Shown here: positions 50,512 through 59,529 of the stretch, piece by piece
How the letters are laid out: the number at the start of each line of letters is the position of its first letter
Numbering within the stretch: the first letter of the stretch is position 1
Assembly: GCA_945861535.1 (NCBI GenBank)
Contig: CAMAUZ010000039.1
Span: forward strand, 1-64,000
Origin: Akkermansia muciniphila
Lineage (GTDB): Bacteria; Verrucomicrobiota; Verrucomicrobiia; Limisphaerales; BJHT01
Length of the DNA: 64,000 nucleotides
Direction of reading: 5' to 3'
Position numbers and translations under genes: made by a program
The notes under the pieces: generated by a model
Databases searched by the model: none
Seen by the model: the letters and a program-made list of their open reading frames with translations, nothing else
What the model was told of the DNA's origin: nothing

Positions 50512-51063
50512 ATGGCCCCACTGAGATTTCCCCCGCCGTTTCTGGCGTGCTCCGCCTTGATACTCGGGCTGCTGGCCTTGCCAGTTTCAGGCGTTGAACC
50601 CGTCGGCGAGCATGTCCGTGGCGATGCTGGGGCCGCACAGAGTCTCCAAGTTTACGCGTCCACCGGTTCCGGTCTCACCCAGATTCGCAGCATTGTGGGG
50701 TATCGAAAGTCAGTAACCGATACGAATCGAGCACAGTTACTACCGCCAGTAGCTCCGACTGCGGTCTTTAAGATATACCCACTTACAGAAGAGGAGCAGG
50801 CGGCGTTCGCGGCGATTCTGTCGCGGGTGAGAGTGAGTCACGACGTGACCATAGGTAGGTCGCTGGCGCATTTCGAGTTCTCGGACACGACAAAAAACAA
50901 ACAGATTTTCGTGCAGTGCTACCCCGATGACGCCATCGAGTTTCAGGTGTACGACCGGCAAAACCGGAAGTTCTCTCCTTGGACCAGCTTACTGTGCGAT
51001 GGGGTCACGCAGTTTGTCCGGGCAGTTCTCGCCAGCGAGCAGCCTGTCGCGCCGACTAAGTGA
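50512..51063 (+). CDS. Secreted hypothetical protein
   Basis: ATG 50512 starts a signal peptide (MAPLRFPPPFLACSALILGL) with cleavage near SGVEP; 183 residues. A TTG 33 bp upstream would lengthen the N-region and is less likely. The mature part has a strand-rich pattern (HFEFSDTTKNKQIFVQCYPD, IEFQVYDRQNRKF) without Cys pairs or catalytic motif. No family recognised. It is followed after 75 bp by the DUF2809 gene on the same strand. Confidence 0.6.
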   Translation: MAPLRFPPPFLACSALILGLLALPVSGVEPVGEHVRGDAGAAQSLQVYASTGSGLTQIRSIVGYRKSVTDTNRAQLLPPVAPTAVFKIYPLTEEEQAAFAAILSRVRVSHDVTIGRSLAHFEFSDTTKNKQIFVQCYPDDAIEFQVYDRQNRKFSPWTSLLCDGVTQFVRAVLASEQPVAPTK

Positions 51064-51138
51064 CATCAGCGGTGAAACACTCTCGCACACCACGCACAGC
51101 GCATCGTTGCGCGAGACCGAAGCTGCCTCCACTACCGA

Positions 51139-51639
51139 GTGAACAGACTTGATGCTACCCGGCGAAGCGAGGCGCTACTCCGACTCTTAACCCCGGCAGT
51201 TGAGTCTTTTACAAAGGCACTTGTGCGCGCAAACAGGTTTCCACTTGAACGAAACCGCCCGGCATACGCGCTGGCGACGACCTGCGTGATTGGGACTGGC
51301 CTGTTGTGGCGCTCGGGGCTGCTTCCGCTCCCTAACTTCATAGCCAAATACGGCGGAGACTCGCTTTGGGCGCTGGTCGTATTTCTCGGCTTTGGCTTCG
51401 TTTATCCCCGCATAACTACGACGCGACTTGGGGTAATTGCAGTTAGCTTCGCGTGGGCCATCGAGTTTTCGCAGCTTTATCATGCCGACTGGATTGATGG
51501 AATCCGGGCGACGCTCCCGGGCCGGCTGATCCTTGGCACGACGTTCAACAGTCCGGATCTGCTGGCCTACGTGGTTGGCATTGCGCTGGGGATGCTGGCG
51601 GAGCGCGCTTTTCTCAATGGAAATCAACGAGCCGGCTAA
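51139..51639 (+). CDS. DUF2809 family membrane protein
   Basis: 166 residues starting at GTG 51139. Recognisable DUF2809 features: PAYALATTCVIGTGLLWRSG, FIAKYGGDSLWALVVFLGF, WAIEFSQLYHADWIDGIRAT and GTTFNSPDLLAYVVGIALG. Four TM segments are predicted. A family of uncharacterised small integral membrane proteins, sometimes linked to VanZ-like proteins; the start is less certain than the rest. Confidence 0.85.
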   Translation: MNRLDATRRSEALLRLLTPAVESFTKALVRANRFPLERNRPAYALATTCVIGTGLLWRSGLLPLPNFIAKYGGDSLWALVVFLGFGFVYPRITTTRLGVIAVSFAWAIEFSQLYHADWIDGIRATLPGRLILGTTFNSPDLLAYVVGIALGMLAERAFLNGNQRAG

Positions 51640-51822
51640 TGGAACTCACCTCGATATTCACGCAGCTTCGGGACATTACCAATCAGTGAACCTATTCGTG
51701 ACGGCGAGTCTTTGTCTTCTCTGGACCACAACTCCGTAAAATCCACGTGCGCCGCGAGGATTTTGCCGTTGCCCTGACCGTCGGCCGCCGGCCGAAGAAT
51801 GGTCGCCAACGCTTCGCTCTTC

Positions 51823-52096
51823 GTCCCGGAGGGACGCCGCAGGAAATTAGCCGGGGGTAAGTCCGCGCAGCGGGCGCGGCCCCCGGTTGCGCCGCCGAAC
51901 GGGCCATGCCCCAGCGGGGCATCGAAGAAGTTTTTGGTGGCGGCCTCCCCGCAGCATTCCCGCCACCCCTCGTCGCCTCGGGCCATTTTCTTCGATGCCC
52001 CGTTGGGGCACCGAGCCATGTGGCACGGTTTCCGGGGGCTGCGTCCGCCCGGGCGGACTTGCCCCCGGCTAATCTCCTCCGGCGTCCCTCCGGGAC
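51823..52096. repeat. Nested palindrome 'GTCCCGGAGGGAC' family, copy 2
   Basis: Same word order as copy 1 (39,507): GTCCCGGAGGGAC, GCCGGGGG..., TGCCCCAGCGGGGCATCG, then mirror words ending GTCCCTCCGGGAC at 52096. Upstream flank shares the 'CGCCGCGAGGATTTTGCCG' sequence with copy 1. Together with the 129-bp element it fills the 854-bp spacer between DUF2809 and the GDSL gene. Confidence 0.9.
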
Positions 52097-52276
52097 GGGG
52101 ACCGGGCGTTGCCGCGAGCGGCGCGGGCGCAGTGCGGCGGTCGTCAGAAACTTCCGCCGCTCCCGTGCCGCCCCGCACGCTGCGACCCGGACGGTCGCGC
52201 TCCGGTTTAGTTGCGGCCTCGCCGCTCTGTACCACAACTCTGCAAAACCCTCGCGCGCGCCGCGAGGATTTTTCCC

Positions 52277-52405
52277 GGAGCGCGGCTGTATGCACAGAGC
52301 ACCCGCCGCAGCAGGTTGGCCGCAGGGAACGCCGCTGATTCCAACGGGTGCCTCCGCGGTTTCAGGGCCGCTGCGGCCGGTCCTCGGCGGACACAACCGC
52401 GCTCC
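52277..52405. repeat. 129-bp TIR element, copy 3
   Basis: Begins GGAGCGCGGCTG and ends CCGCGCTCC at 52405; alignable base-for-base with copies at 39,289 (inverted) and 44,794. The spacer outside this element shows no gene. Confidence 0.9.
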
Positions 52406-52493
52406 GCTTTGGTTGCGGCGGCGCAACGCACCCTGAACTCTCAAGGTAGAAACTGGCCTGACTCGCCGACGTTTTCAGCCATATTATCGACCG

Positions 52494-53189
52494 ATGAAAT
52501 CAATGAGCGTTTGGAAGGTGACTCAGTGGTGGCGCAGCCGGCTCGCGGTCATCGTCTGTTTGCTCGCGCACGGCGCGCCGGGCGTGGCGTTGGGACAGAT
52601 GTCGTCGTCATCGCCGCCCGCGCCCCGCACCGTCGTGATCCTCGGCGACAGTCTGGCGGCGGGATATGGCGTCGATTCCTCCGAGGCGTTTCCGGCGCTG
52701 TTGCAGCAGAAGGTCGTGGCGGCGGGATTGCCGTTCAAGGTCGTGAGCGCGGGCGTGAGCGGGGACACGACGGCGGGCGGCTTGCGGCGGCTGGACTGGG
52801 TGCTGAAGCGTCCCGTGGACGTACTCCTGATCGAGCTGGGCGGCAACGACGGCCTGCGCGGTCTCGCGCCCGAGGCGACGCGCACGAACCTCCAGCAGAT
52901 CATCGACAAAACCCGCGCCCAGCGGCCCGGCGCGCGCTTCATCATCGCCGGGATGCAACTGCCGCCGAACCTCGGCGAGGATTACATCCGCAAATTCGAG
53001 CGCATCTTCCCCGACGTGGCCAAGGCCAACGGCGCGGCCTTGATCCCGCAGTTGCTCGCCGGCGTGGGCGGCGATCCCAAGCTGAATCTCCCCGACCGCA
53101 TCCATCCCACGCCCGCCGGTCACAAGCTCGTGGCGGAGACGGTGTGGAAGGTGTTACGACCGGTGCTGGAGGAGGAGGCGAAGCGATGA
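52494..53189 (+). CDS. Secreted GDSL/SGNH arylesterase-lysophospholipase (TesA-like)
   Basis: 231 residues with a signal peptide (RLAVIVCLLAHGAPGVALGQ; N-region slightly long, start at 52494 or the ATG three codons later). Block I VVILGDSLAAGYG (Ser53), block II VVSAGVSGDTTAGGL (Gly90), block III GGND (116-119) and block V DRIHPT (Asp201, His204) make a complete SGNH set. Acts on short-chain esters or lysophospholipids in the periplasm. No operon partner. Confidence 0.92.
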   Translation: MKSMSVWKVTQWWRSRLAVIVCLLAHGAPGVALGQMSSSSPPAPRTVVILGDSLAAGYGVDSSEAFPALLQQKVVAAGLPFKVVSAGVSGDTTAGGLRRLDWVLKRPVDVLLIELGGNDGLRGLAPEATRTNLQQIIDKTRAQRPGARFIIAGMQLPPNLGEDYIRKFERIFPDVAKANGAALIPQLLAGVGGDPKLNLPDRIHPTPAGHKLVAETVWKVLRPVLEEEAKR

Positions 53190-53318
53190 GGTGCGGCGGT
53201 GGGCTTCGGTTTTTCGCTCTCAGAAGCGAGGTCGGCAGGAGCAAAACTCCCACGAAACCGGGCAACGATTGCTCACGCCGTTTCTTCTCTCGATCTGTCG
53301 AGTGAGGTGCCTTCACTC

Positions 53319-53646
53319 ATCCCGGAGGGATGCCGCAGGAAATTAGCCGGGGGCAAGAACGCGCCAGCGGACGCGGCCCCCGGTCGGGGTGGAAAATATT
53401 TTTGCCCCAGCGGGGCATCGAAGAACTCGGCCCTGAACCTCAAGAATTGATTGGAGCCGCGAGCCAACCATCCGAGCGTCGCGCCGGGTTTCGGTGCTCA
53501 TGGAATGATCCGTCCGCCCCGGAGGTGCGGGGGAGATTTCTCCGATGCCCCGCTGGGGCATGCTCCCATTTGCCCCGCCAACCGGGGGCTGCGTCCGCTG
53601 GCGCGGTCTTGCCCCCGGCTAATCTCCGGGGGCGTCCCTCCGGGAC
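53319..53646. repeat. Nested palindrome 'GTCCCGGAGGGAC' family, copy 3
   Basis: Starts with the variant ATCCCGGAGGGAT (53319-53331), contains TTGCCCCAGCGGGGCATCG and TCGATGCCCCGCTGGGGCA-like inner words, and ends GTCCCTCCGGGAC at 53646. The 722-bp gap between the GDSL and Calx-beta genes is made of this repeat and a heptad array; no gene is supported. Confidence 0.88.
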
Positions 53647-53840
53647 GAAAAACAAATCACCGTGCGGGATGCGCCCAAGCGCCAATGGCTGTTTTTGACC
53701 CGACACCGAAACGGAATGACCGCAAAGAACGCAAGGATCCCCGAGAGAAGCGAACACGGGTGCCTTTCACGCCTTTCGTGGTTCAACTCAACCACCGTTT
53801 CCAAGCCCGATCACCAAACCGCCCGGTCCGCCTCGCGCCG

Positions 53841-53896
53841 CTTGGCACTTGGCATTTGGCGCTTCCCTTGAGCTTTGAGCTTTAGGCTTGGAGCTT
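53841..53896. repeat. Degenerate heptanucleotide array downstream of the Calx-beta gene
   Basis: Eight units of seven bases in register: CTTGGCA, CTTGGCA, TTTGGCG, CTTCCCT, TGAGCTT, TGAGCTT, TAGGCTT, GGAGCTT. It lies 16 bp beyond the stop of the minus-strand gene and is closely related to the arrays at 46,090 and 46,448. Confidence 0.75.
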
Positions 53897-53911
53897 CCCG
53901 CCCCCGTTCGC

Positions 53912-56900
53912 TCACGGCGTGACCACGCGATAAAACCTTGTGCCCACCGCGGCGCGATCGGGATCGGTGAAGGTCAGTTTGCCATCGATCACGAAGCCGT
54001 GGGTGAGGTAGCTCCATTCGTGCAGATCGTTGGCGACCTCGATGACGATCATCTGATCGTTTTCACCATTCACCGTGAGCGAACTGTTGGCTCGGTCGGC
54101 CTGCGGATGCTTCAGCCGCCAACCCGGCTGGGTCACGTCGCCGCGCACGGTCCCACCGGGAACCGGGGGCGGTCGCTGCGGCTCCGGCAGACGATCGAAG
54201 ATGAACACGGTGGCACACAGATGCGGCCCGCCCTGGTAGCGCGCGTTCTCGCGAACCACTCCGGCGACGTCGTCCGGCGGCAACAATGAAAGCGTCACGG
54301 TCTCGATGCCTTCAGTGAGGTCATCGTCGAGCGGAATGATTTCGATGTCGGCGGTGTTGGCACCCGCGGGGATCGTCACCACGCCGGGCAGCGCCACGTA
54401 GTCCACGCCGTTGCTGGCGCTGCCGCTGATGGCGTAGCGCACGACGAGATCGGCATTCGTGTCGCCCCGGCGGAACGCGCGGAACATCCCGTAGTTGGTG
54501 GTCTTTTCCTCGGCGTAGCGGTCGCTGGCGGCGAGGTGAACGATGGGTGCTGAATTGGCGGCCAGCACCGTGACCCGCGCGGGTCGCGACTCGCCGACCG
54601 CACCGCGGTCGTCCGTGGCGCGGACGGCTAGCGCGTAGGTGCCCGGCGCGAGATTGCTCCACACCAGACTGAAGGGATGCACGGGCGCGAGGACGAGCGG
54701 CTGATTCGTCACCACGCCGAGGCTGTTCGTGCCCGCGAAGAATTCCACCGTGTTGACCACGCCATCCTGGTCGTGAGCCTCCGCGACCAGCCTGATGACC
54801 GCGCCCGCGGCGAGCACGGAACCCTCGGTCGGATTAATCAGGCGGACGCTCGGCGGATGGTTGGTGACGACGAAATCATTGTCGTAAAGGTAAACGACCG
54901 CGCGGGCATTGCGCCCGATGAGGTAGTAGCAGCCTTCCGGCGGCGGGAACACCTGGATGCAGACCGGCGGCTCCAAGGTCAGCACGACGGATTCGGTCGG
55001 CTCCACGAGGTTGTCGTCGAGCGGCACCACCGGCACCGTGGCAGTCCATTGACCGGCGGGAATCGTGACCGCGCCGGGCAGTGCCGCGTAGTCCACGCCG
55101 TTGCTGGCGGTGCCGCTGAGCGAGTAAAAAACCGTGAGCGGCAGATTCGTTCCGCCTGTGCGCCGGAAGGTGAAGGCCGCCGGATGCGGCGGTTCAATCG
55201 GGGGCAAAACTCCATCCGGACCGGGGATAGTTCCCCGTTGTCCGGTGGCTGAACCGCCCGTTGGATCTCCCGGCGTCCCCGCCCGCGTTCCCTCGGCGGT
55301 TTCTTGCCGCGTCGCCGTCACCATGACCATGGGCTGGATATTTTCCCCCGCGACGCGAATCCGCATCGGCACAGAAACGCGGACCGCGCCTTCATTGTCC
55401 GTGGCCCGCGCCGTGAGCACGTATTCGCCGCGCGGAACATTCGTCCAGACCAATGAAAACGGACTCAGCGGCAGGGTGGAACCCGGCGCGGCGTTGGGTG
55501 TCATGACCAGCAGGTTGTTGGTGGCCAGACCCAGCGAGTTGGTTCCCGCAAAGAACTCGACGGTCGCCACCGTGCCATCCACGTCCCAGGCCGCCGCCAG
55601 CAGGAGAATGTTGGCGGGCGCGACAAACACCGCGTCGGCCGACGGGCTGTGGAGCACGACGGCGGGCGGATGATTGGTCGGCGGCGCCACGTCGTGGTCC
55701 GCGATGGTCACACGCGCCCGCGCCGGTTCGCCGATGAAATACGGCGCGCGAAAGGTCGGGAACGGCGGCGGCGTGAGCTGCAACTCGACCGTCTCCGGCC
55801 CTTCCACGATCCCATCGGCAAGGGGCAGCACCACCACCTCGGCGCTCCACGCGCCCGCCGGGATCGTGATCTCCCCGGGCAGCGCGGCGTAGTCCGCGCC
55901 ATTCTCCGCGGTGCCGCCCAGCCGGTAATAAACTGTGAGCGATTCATTCGTGGCGGTGGAGCGGCGGATCGTGAACGTGCCCGAATCCATGAAGACGGGC
56001 GGGCCGACAAGTCCAGCCAGCGGCAACGGATCGAAGCGCGGTTCCAACGCCTCCGGATCGGTGGCCGCGACCGACACGACGGGCGTGAAGATTTCCGCGG
56101 TCACCACGATGCGAACCGGCGGCGATTGCCGGCTCGCGCCCTCATTATCCGTCGCCACGGCGGTGACGGAATATTCGCCCGCTGGAACATTGGCCCAGAC
56201 GAAAGAAAACGCCGACACGAAATCAGCGCCCGCATTCGGAATCGGAGTGATCGTTCCGCCGCCGGGCAGACCCACGCCCGGCAAAGCCGCGCCGAGCAAG
56301 CGCGTGCCCGCAAAAAATTCGACTTTCGCCACCGAGCCATCCTCGTCCCGCGCCTGCGCGGCCAGCGTAATCGTCGCCGACGCACTGAACCGCGCGCCCT
56401 CGCCGGGCGCGAGCAGCGCGACCTGCGGCGGATGATTCGTCGCCGGCGGGCCGCCCGCGTCCGCAATCGCGACCACGGCCCGCGCCGGGAAACCGAGCCA
56501 ATACGGCGAAGTCGTCACGCTGCCATTGGCGTCGAGCGGGGGCGGCAGGATCAGTTCCAGTTCGACGTGCTCGGTCGGTTCCAGCACCGCATCCGGCAAC
56601 GGCGTGACGGGAATCGTGGCGCGGGTGTGGCCGGCCTCGATGACGACCATTTCCGGCAAGGCCGCGTAATCCACGCCGTTTTGCGCGGTGCCGTGCAGGC
56701 GGTAAAAAACCCTCAGGCTGCGATTGGTGTCGCCAATCCGCCCGACGGTGAACGCCCCGGAAATGGGGCCGGTTTCCGCCGCATTGGGCGTCGCGGCCAC
56801 CACGAGGACCACCGGCAACGGCGGCGGGAAAAAGTCTTGCTGGGCGGCCGCCGGTAGAGTGCCGAGCACCAGCAGCCACGTCAGCAGCGAGGACGGGAGC

Positions 56901-56935
56901 GACTGGCAAAGTCTGCGAATGAGGATCGTTTTCAT
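53912..56935 (-). CDS. Secreted Calx-beta / Ig-like surface protein
   Basis: 1007 residues with signal peptide (RLCQSLPSSLLTWLLVLGTL). It has four Calx-beta domains, each with FRRxG/RIGDTN-like strand, LTVxYxxxGTAxNGxDYxALPG and VxxLDDxxVEPxExV, alternating with Ig-like segments that open HPPxVxLxxPxEG and contain DxDGxVxxVEFFAGTNSLG. Calx-beta domains bind Ca2+; the protein likely sits on the cell surface or in the matrix. The last ~60 residues (EVANDLHEWSYLTHG ... GTRFYRVVTP) match the C-terminal module of the M4 peptidase at 32,178. A heptad array lies just after its stop. Confidence 0.88.
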   Translation of the reverse strand: MKTILIRRLCQSLPSSLLTWLLVLGTLPAAAQQDFFPPPLPVVLVVAATPNAAETGPISGAFTVGRIGDTNRSLRVFYRLHGTAQNGVDYAALPEMVVIEAGHTRATIPVTPLPDAVLEPTEHVELELILPPPLDANGSVTTSPYWLGFPARAVVAIADAGGPPATNHPPQVALLAPGEGARFSASATITLAAQARDEDGSVAKVEFFAGTRLLGAALPGVGLPGGGTITPIPNAGADFVSAFSFVWANVPAGEYSVTAVATDNEGASRQSPPVRIVVTAEIFTPVVSVAATDPEALEPRFDPLPLAGLVGPPVFMDSGTFTIRRSTATNESLTVYYRLGGTAENGADYAALPGEITIPAGAWSAEVVVLPLADGIVEGPETVELQLTPPPFPTFRAPYFIGEPARARVTIADHDVAPPTNHPPAVVLHSPSADAVFVAPANILLLAAAWDVDGTVATVEFFAGTNSLGLATNNLLVMTPNAAPGSTLPLSPFSLVWTNVPRGEYVLTARATDNEGAVRVSVPMRIRVAGENIQPMVMVTATRQETAEGTRAGTPGDPTGGSATGQRGTIPGPDGVLPPIEPPHPAAFTFRRTGGTNLPLTVFYSLSGTASNGVDYAALPGAVTIPAGQWTATVPVVPLDDNLVEPTESVVLTLEPPVCIQVFPPPEGCYYLIGRNARAVVYLYDNDFVVTNHPPSVRLINPTEGSVLAAGAVIRLVAEAHDQDGVVNTVEFFAGTNSLGVVTNQPLVLAPVHPFSLVWSNLAPGTYALAVRATDDRGAVGESRPARVTVLAANSAPIVHLAASDRYAEEKTTNYGMFRAFRRGDTNADLVVRYAISGSASNGVDYVALPGVVTIPAGANTADIEIIPLDDDLTEGIETVTLSLLPPDDVAGVVRENARYQGGPHLCATVFIFDRLPEPQRPPPVPGGTVRGDVTQPGWRLKHPQADRANSSLTVNGENDQMIVIEVANDLHEWSYLTHGFVIDGKLTFTDPDRAAVGTRFYRVVTP

Positions 56936-57018
56936 AGGCTGGTGAGCATCTAGGATCGACCGACTATCTGCCGCGCGCCGCGCGCCAGCAAGGAGGAGTA
57001 TTCAACCGAAAGGGCGCT

Positions 57019-57287
57019 GGGCGCAGTTCTGTTTCTTGCCCGCGGTCTGGCTCCCGCACCGCATGTGTGGGGCAGGCATCCTTGCCTGCCGGTTCACGGG
57101 GCATCCCTGCCCCGTGTTCCCACGCGGTGACCTGCCCGCCACCGGAAGTTAGGAACGGGCGGCAGGATGCCGCCCGAACCGGCAGGCTGGAAGCCTGCCC
57201 CACAGAGCCGGGGCTTCCGCACTCCTGGTCGTCCTTGCGGGACGGCGCCAACGCGCACTGATCGTTGCCAGAAACTGAGCTGCGCCT
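57019..57287. mobile_element. Hairpin-array element sharing the GGGCGCA..TCAG termini
   Basis: Left terminus GGGCGCAGTTCTGTTTCTTG (57019); right terminus is the complement of AGGCGCAGCTCAGTTTCTGG (ends 57287). The last 61 bp (57227-57287) are an inverted copy of 46163-46223. Cargo: GGCAGGCATCCTTGCCTGCC, ACGGGGCATCCCTGCCCCGT, GGGCGGCAGGATGCCGCCC and GGCAGGCTGGAAGCCTGCC. No flanking 9-bp duplication was found. It occupies most of the 416-bp gap before the helicase gene. Confidence 0.65.
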
Positions 57288-57351
57288 CTTCCGCGTTCCG
57301 CTCCCCACTTCCTTCTTGTTTCCCCGCCGTCCGGGAGTTCAATCCGCGCCC

Positions 57352-59529
57352 ATGTCACGCGACTACGAGTTGAAGCCCTTCCGTTCCCAGGTCGAGTTGC
57401 ACATCGACTACGCGGGCGAACTCAACCCGCAGCAGCACGCCGCCGTCACCGCCGTGCCCGGCCCCGCGCTCGTCATCGCGGGTGCCGGCTCCGGCAAAAC
57501 CCGCACGCTCACCTACCGCGTCGCCTACCTCATCGAGCAGGGCATTCCGCCCGACCGCATCCTCCTGCTCACCTTCACCAACAAGGCCGCAAAAGAAATG
57601 ATGCGCCGCGTCGCCGATCTGCTCGGCGCGGAATTGCAGGCCTTGTGGGGCGGCACCTTCCACTCGATTGGCGCGCGCGTCCTCCGCCGCCACGCCGACG
57701 TGCTCGGCTTCCGTCCCGACTTCACCATCCTCGACCGCGAGGACGCCACCGCGCTCCTCAAGACCTGCCTGGCCGAAGCCGAGATCGACATCAAAGCCAC
57801 GCGCTTCCCGAAGGCCGACGTCGTCGGTGACATCTGCTCGCTCGCCCTGAACACCAACCGCTCCGTCGCCGAAGTCGTCGCCGACGCCTATCCGTATTTT
57901 GTCCAGTTGACCCCGCAGATCGAAGACGTGGGCCGCCGCTACACCGCCCGCAAACGCACCGCCAACGTCATGGATTTCGACGACCTCCTCGCGCTCTGGC
58001 TGAAGCTCCTGCGCGAACACGCCGACGTCTGCGAACTCTACCAGCGCAAGTTTCAGTTCATCCTCGTGGACGAATACCAGGACACCAACAAACTCCAGAG
58101 CGACCTCATCGACCTCCTCGCCGCGCGCCACAAAAACGTGATGGTCGTCGGCGACGATTCGCAGAGCATCTACGCGTGGCGCGGCGCGCATTTCAAAAAC
58201 ATCCTCCAGTTTCCCCAGCGTTATCCCGGCGCGCAGACTTACAAGATCGAGGTCAACTACCGCAGCACACCCGAGATTCTCGCCGTCGCCAACGCCGCCA
58301 TCGCCGCCAACATCGAGCAATTCGCCAAGCAGCTCGCCCCCGCCCGCAAATCCGGCATGAAGCCCGTCCTCGTGCCCTGCGGCGACTCGCGCGAACAGGC
58401 CGCCTTTGTCGCCCAACGCATCCTCGAACTCCGCGAGGAAGGCGTGAACCTCAACCAACAGGCCGTCCTCTACCGCTCGCACTTTCACGCCTTCGATCTC
58501 CAGCTCGAACTCACCCGCCGCAACATCCCCTTCAGTATCACCAGCGGCATCCGCTTCTTCGAGCAGGCCCACATCAAAGACCTCACCGCCTACCTTCGCC
58601 TCGTCTGCAACCCCACCGACGAACTCGCCTTCAAGCGCATCGTCCAGCTCATGCCCGGCATCGGCGGCGGCGCGGCGGCGAAACTGTGGGACCTCTTCTC
58701 CGCGCACCGCCCGACACTCGCGCCCGCTCTCGAGCCGGAGCGCCGAGCATCGCTCGGCACGAATCCACCGCCGCCGCCGCTCCAGCCGAGCGATGCTCGG
58801 CGCTCCGCCTCGTCCGACGCAGCGACCGCGCCCGCCGCCCCCGACCTGAAATCTCAAATCCTCAAATCTCAAATTCCCACGCCCGCCCCCATCGCCACCG
58901 CCCTCCAAAAATGCGCTGCGAAGGTTCCGAAAAAAGCCGCCACCGCCTGGGCGCAATTCACCCCCACCATCGCCCAGCTCGAAGCCGACCCCGTCCGTCA
59001 CCAACCCGCCGCGATGATCCAGCTCGTCCTCGAAGCCGGCTACGAAGACTACCTGCAAGAGACCTTCCCCAACTTCCGCAATCGCCTCGAAGACCTCGAA
59101 CAACTCGCCGCCTTCGCCCTCCAGTTCACCGGCCCCGAAGATTTCCTCGCGCAGCTCGCCCTCCTCACCAACATCGAGGCCGACGACGAAGCGGCGAAAC
59201 GCAACGACCAGGAACAAGTCCGCCTCTCGAGCATCCACCAGGCCAAGGGCCTCGAGTTCGACGTCGTCTTCATCATCATGCTCTGCGACGGCCTCTTTCC
59301 CTCTGCCCGCTCCCTCGAAACCATCGACGGCCAGGAAGAAGAACGCCGCCTCTTCTACGTCGCCGTCACTCGCGCCCGCAACGAACTCTACCTCAGCTTC
59401 CCCCTCATCCGCATGACGCCCGGCAGCTACGGCGGCGACGCCATGCAACAACCCTCCCGCTTCCTCGGCGAAATCCCCAAAGACCTCCTCGACGAGTGGA
59501 ACCTCCGGTCGTTCCACTCGTATGAGTGA
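57352..59529 (+). CDS. UvrD/PcrA-family superfamily 1 DNA helicase
   Basis: The ATG at 57352 (MSRDYELKPFRSQVELHIDY) gives 725 residues. SF1 motifs: Q motif LNPQQHAAV (24-), Walker A GAGSGKT (44-50), motif Ia LTFTNKAAKEM, Walker B ILVDEYQDTN (~235), motif III VVGDDSQSIYAWRGA, motif IV YKIEVNYRST, motif V LSSIHQAKGLEFDVVF and motif VI LFYVAVTRAR. It unwinds 3'-5' in repair or replication restart. Residues ~462-510, in subdomain 2B, form a Pro/Ala/Ser-rich insertion encoded by a 22-bp perfect inverted repeat plus a heptad-like run. The stop codon lies in a heptanucleotide array. Confidence 0.93.
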   Translation: MSRDYELKPFRSQVELHIDYAGELNPQQHAAVTAVPGPALVIAGAGSGKTRTLTYRVAYLIEQGIPPDRILLLTFTNKAAKEMMRRVADLLGAELQALWGGTFHSIGARVLRRHADVLGFRPDFTILDREDATALLKTCLAEAEIDIKATRFPKADVVGDICSLALNTNRSVAEVVADAYPYFVQLTPQIEDVGRRYTARKRTANVMDFDDLLALWLKLLREHADVCELYQRKFQFILVDEYQDTNKLQSDLIDLLAARHKNVMVVGDDSQSIYAWRGAHFKNILQFPQRYPGAQTYKIEVNYRSTPEILAVANAAIAANIEQFAKQLAPARKSGMKPVLVPCGDSREQAAFVAQRILELREEGVNLNQQAVLYRSHFHAFDLQLELTRRNIPFSITSGIRFFEQAHIKDLTAYLRLVCNPTDELAFKRIVQLMPGIGGGAAAKLWDLFSAHRPTLAPALEPERRASLGTNPPPPPLQPSDARRSASSDAATAPAAPDLKSQILKSQIPTPAPIATALQKCAAKVPKKAATAWAQFTPTIAQLEADPVRHQPAAMIQLVLEAGYEDYLQETFPNFRNRLEDLEQLAAFALQFTGPEDFLAQLALLTNIEADDEAAKRNDQEQVRLSSIHQAKGLEFDVVFIIMLCDGLFPSARSLETIDGQEEERRLFYVAVTRARNELYLSFPLIRMTPGSYGGDAMQQPSRFLGEIPKDLLDEWNLRSFHSYE
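58737..58806. repeat. In-frame palindromic insertion inside the helicase gene
   Basis: GGAGCGCCGAGCATCGCTCG... (58737-58758) is perfectly complementary over 22 bp to 58785-58806, with a 26-bp loop encoding a proline run. It is followed by a heptad-like run (AAATCTC, AAATCCT, CAAATCT) at ~58,848-58,876. The encoded linker is absent from the expected core of the 2B subdomain. Confidence 0.88.
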
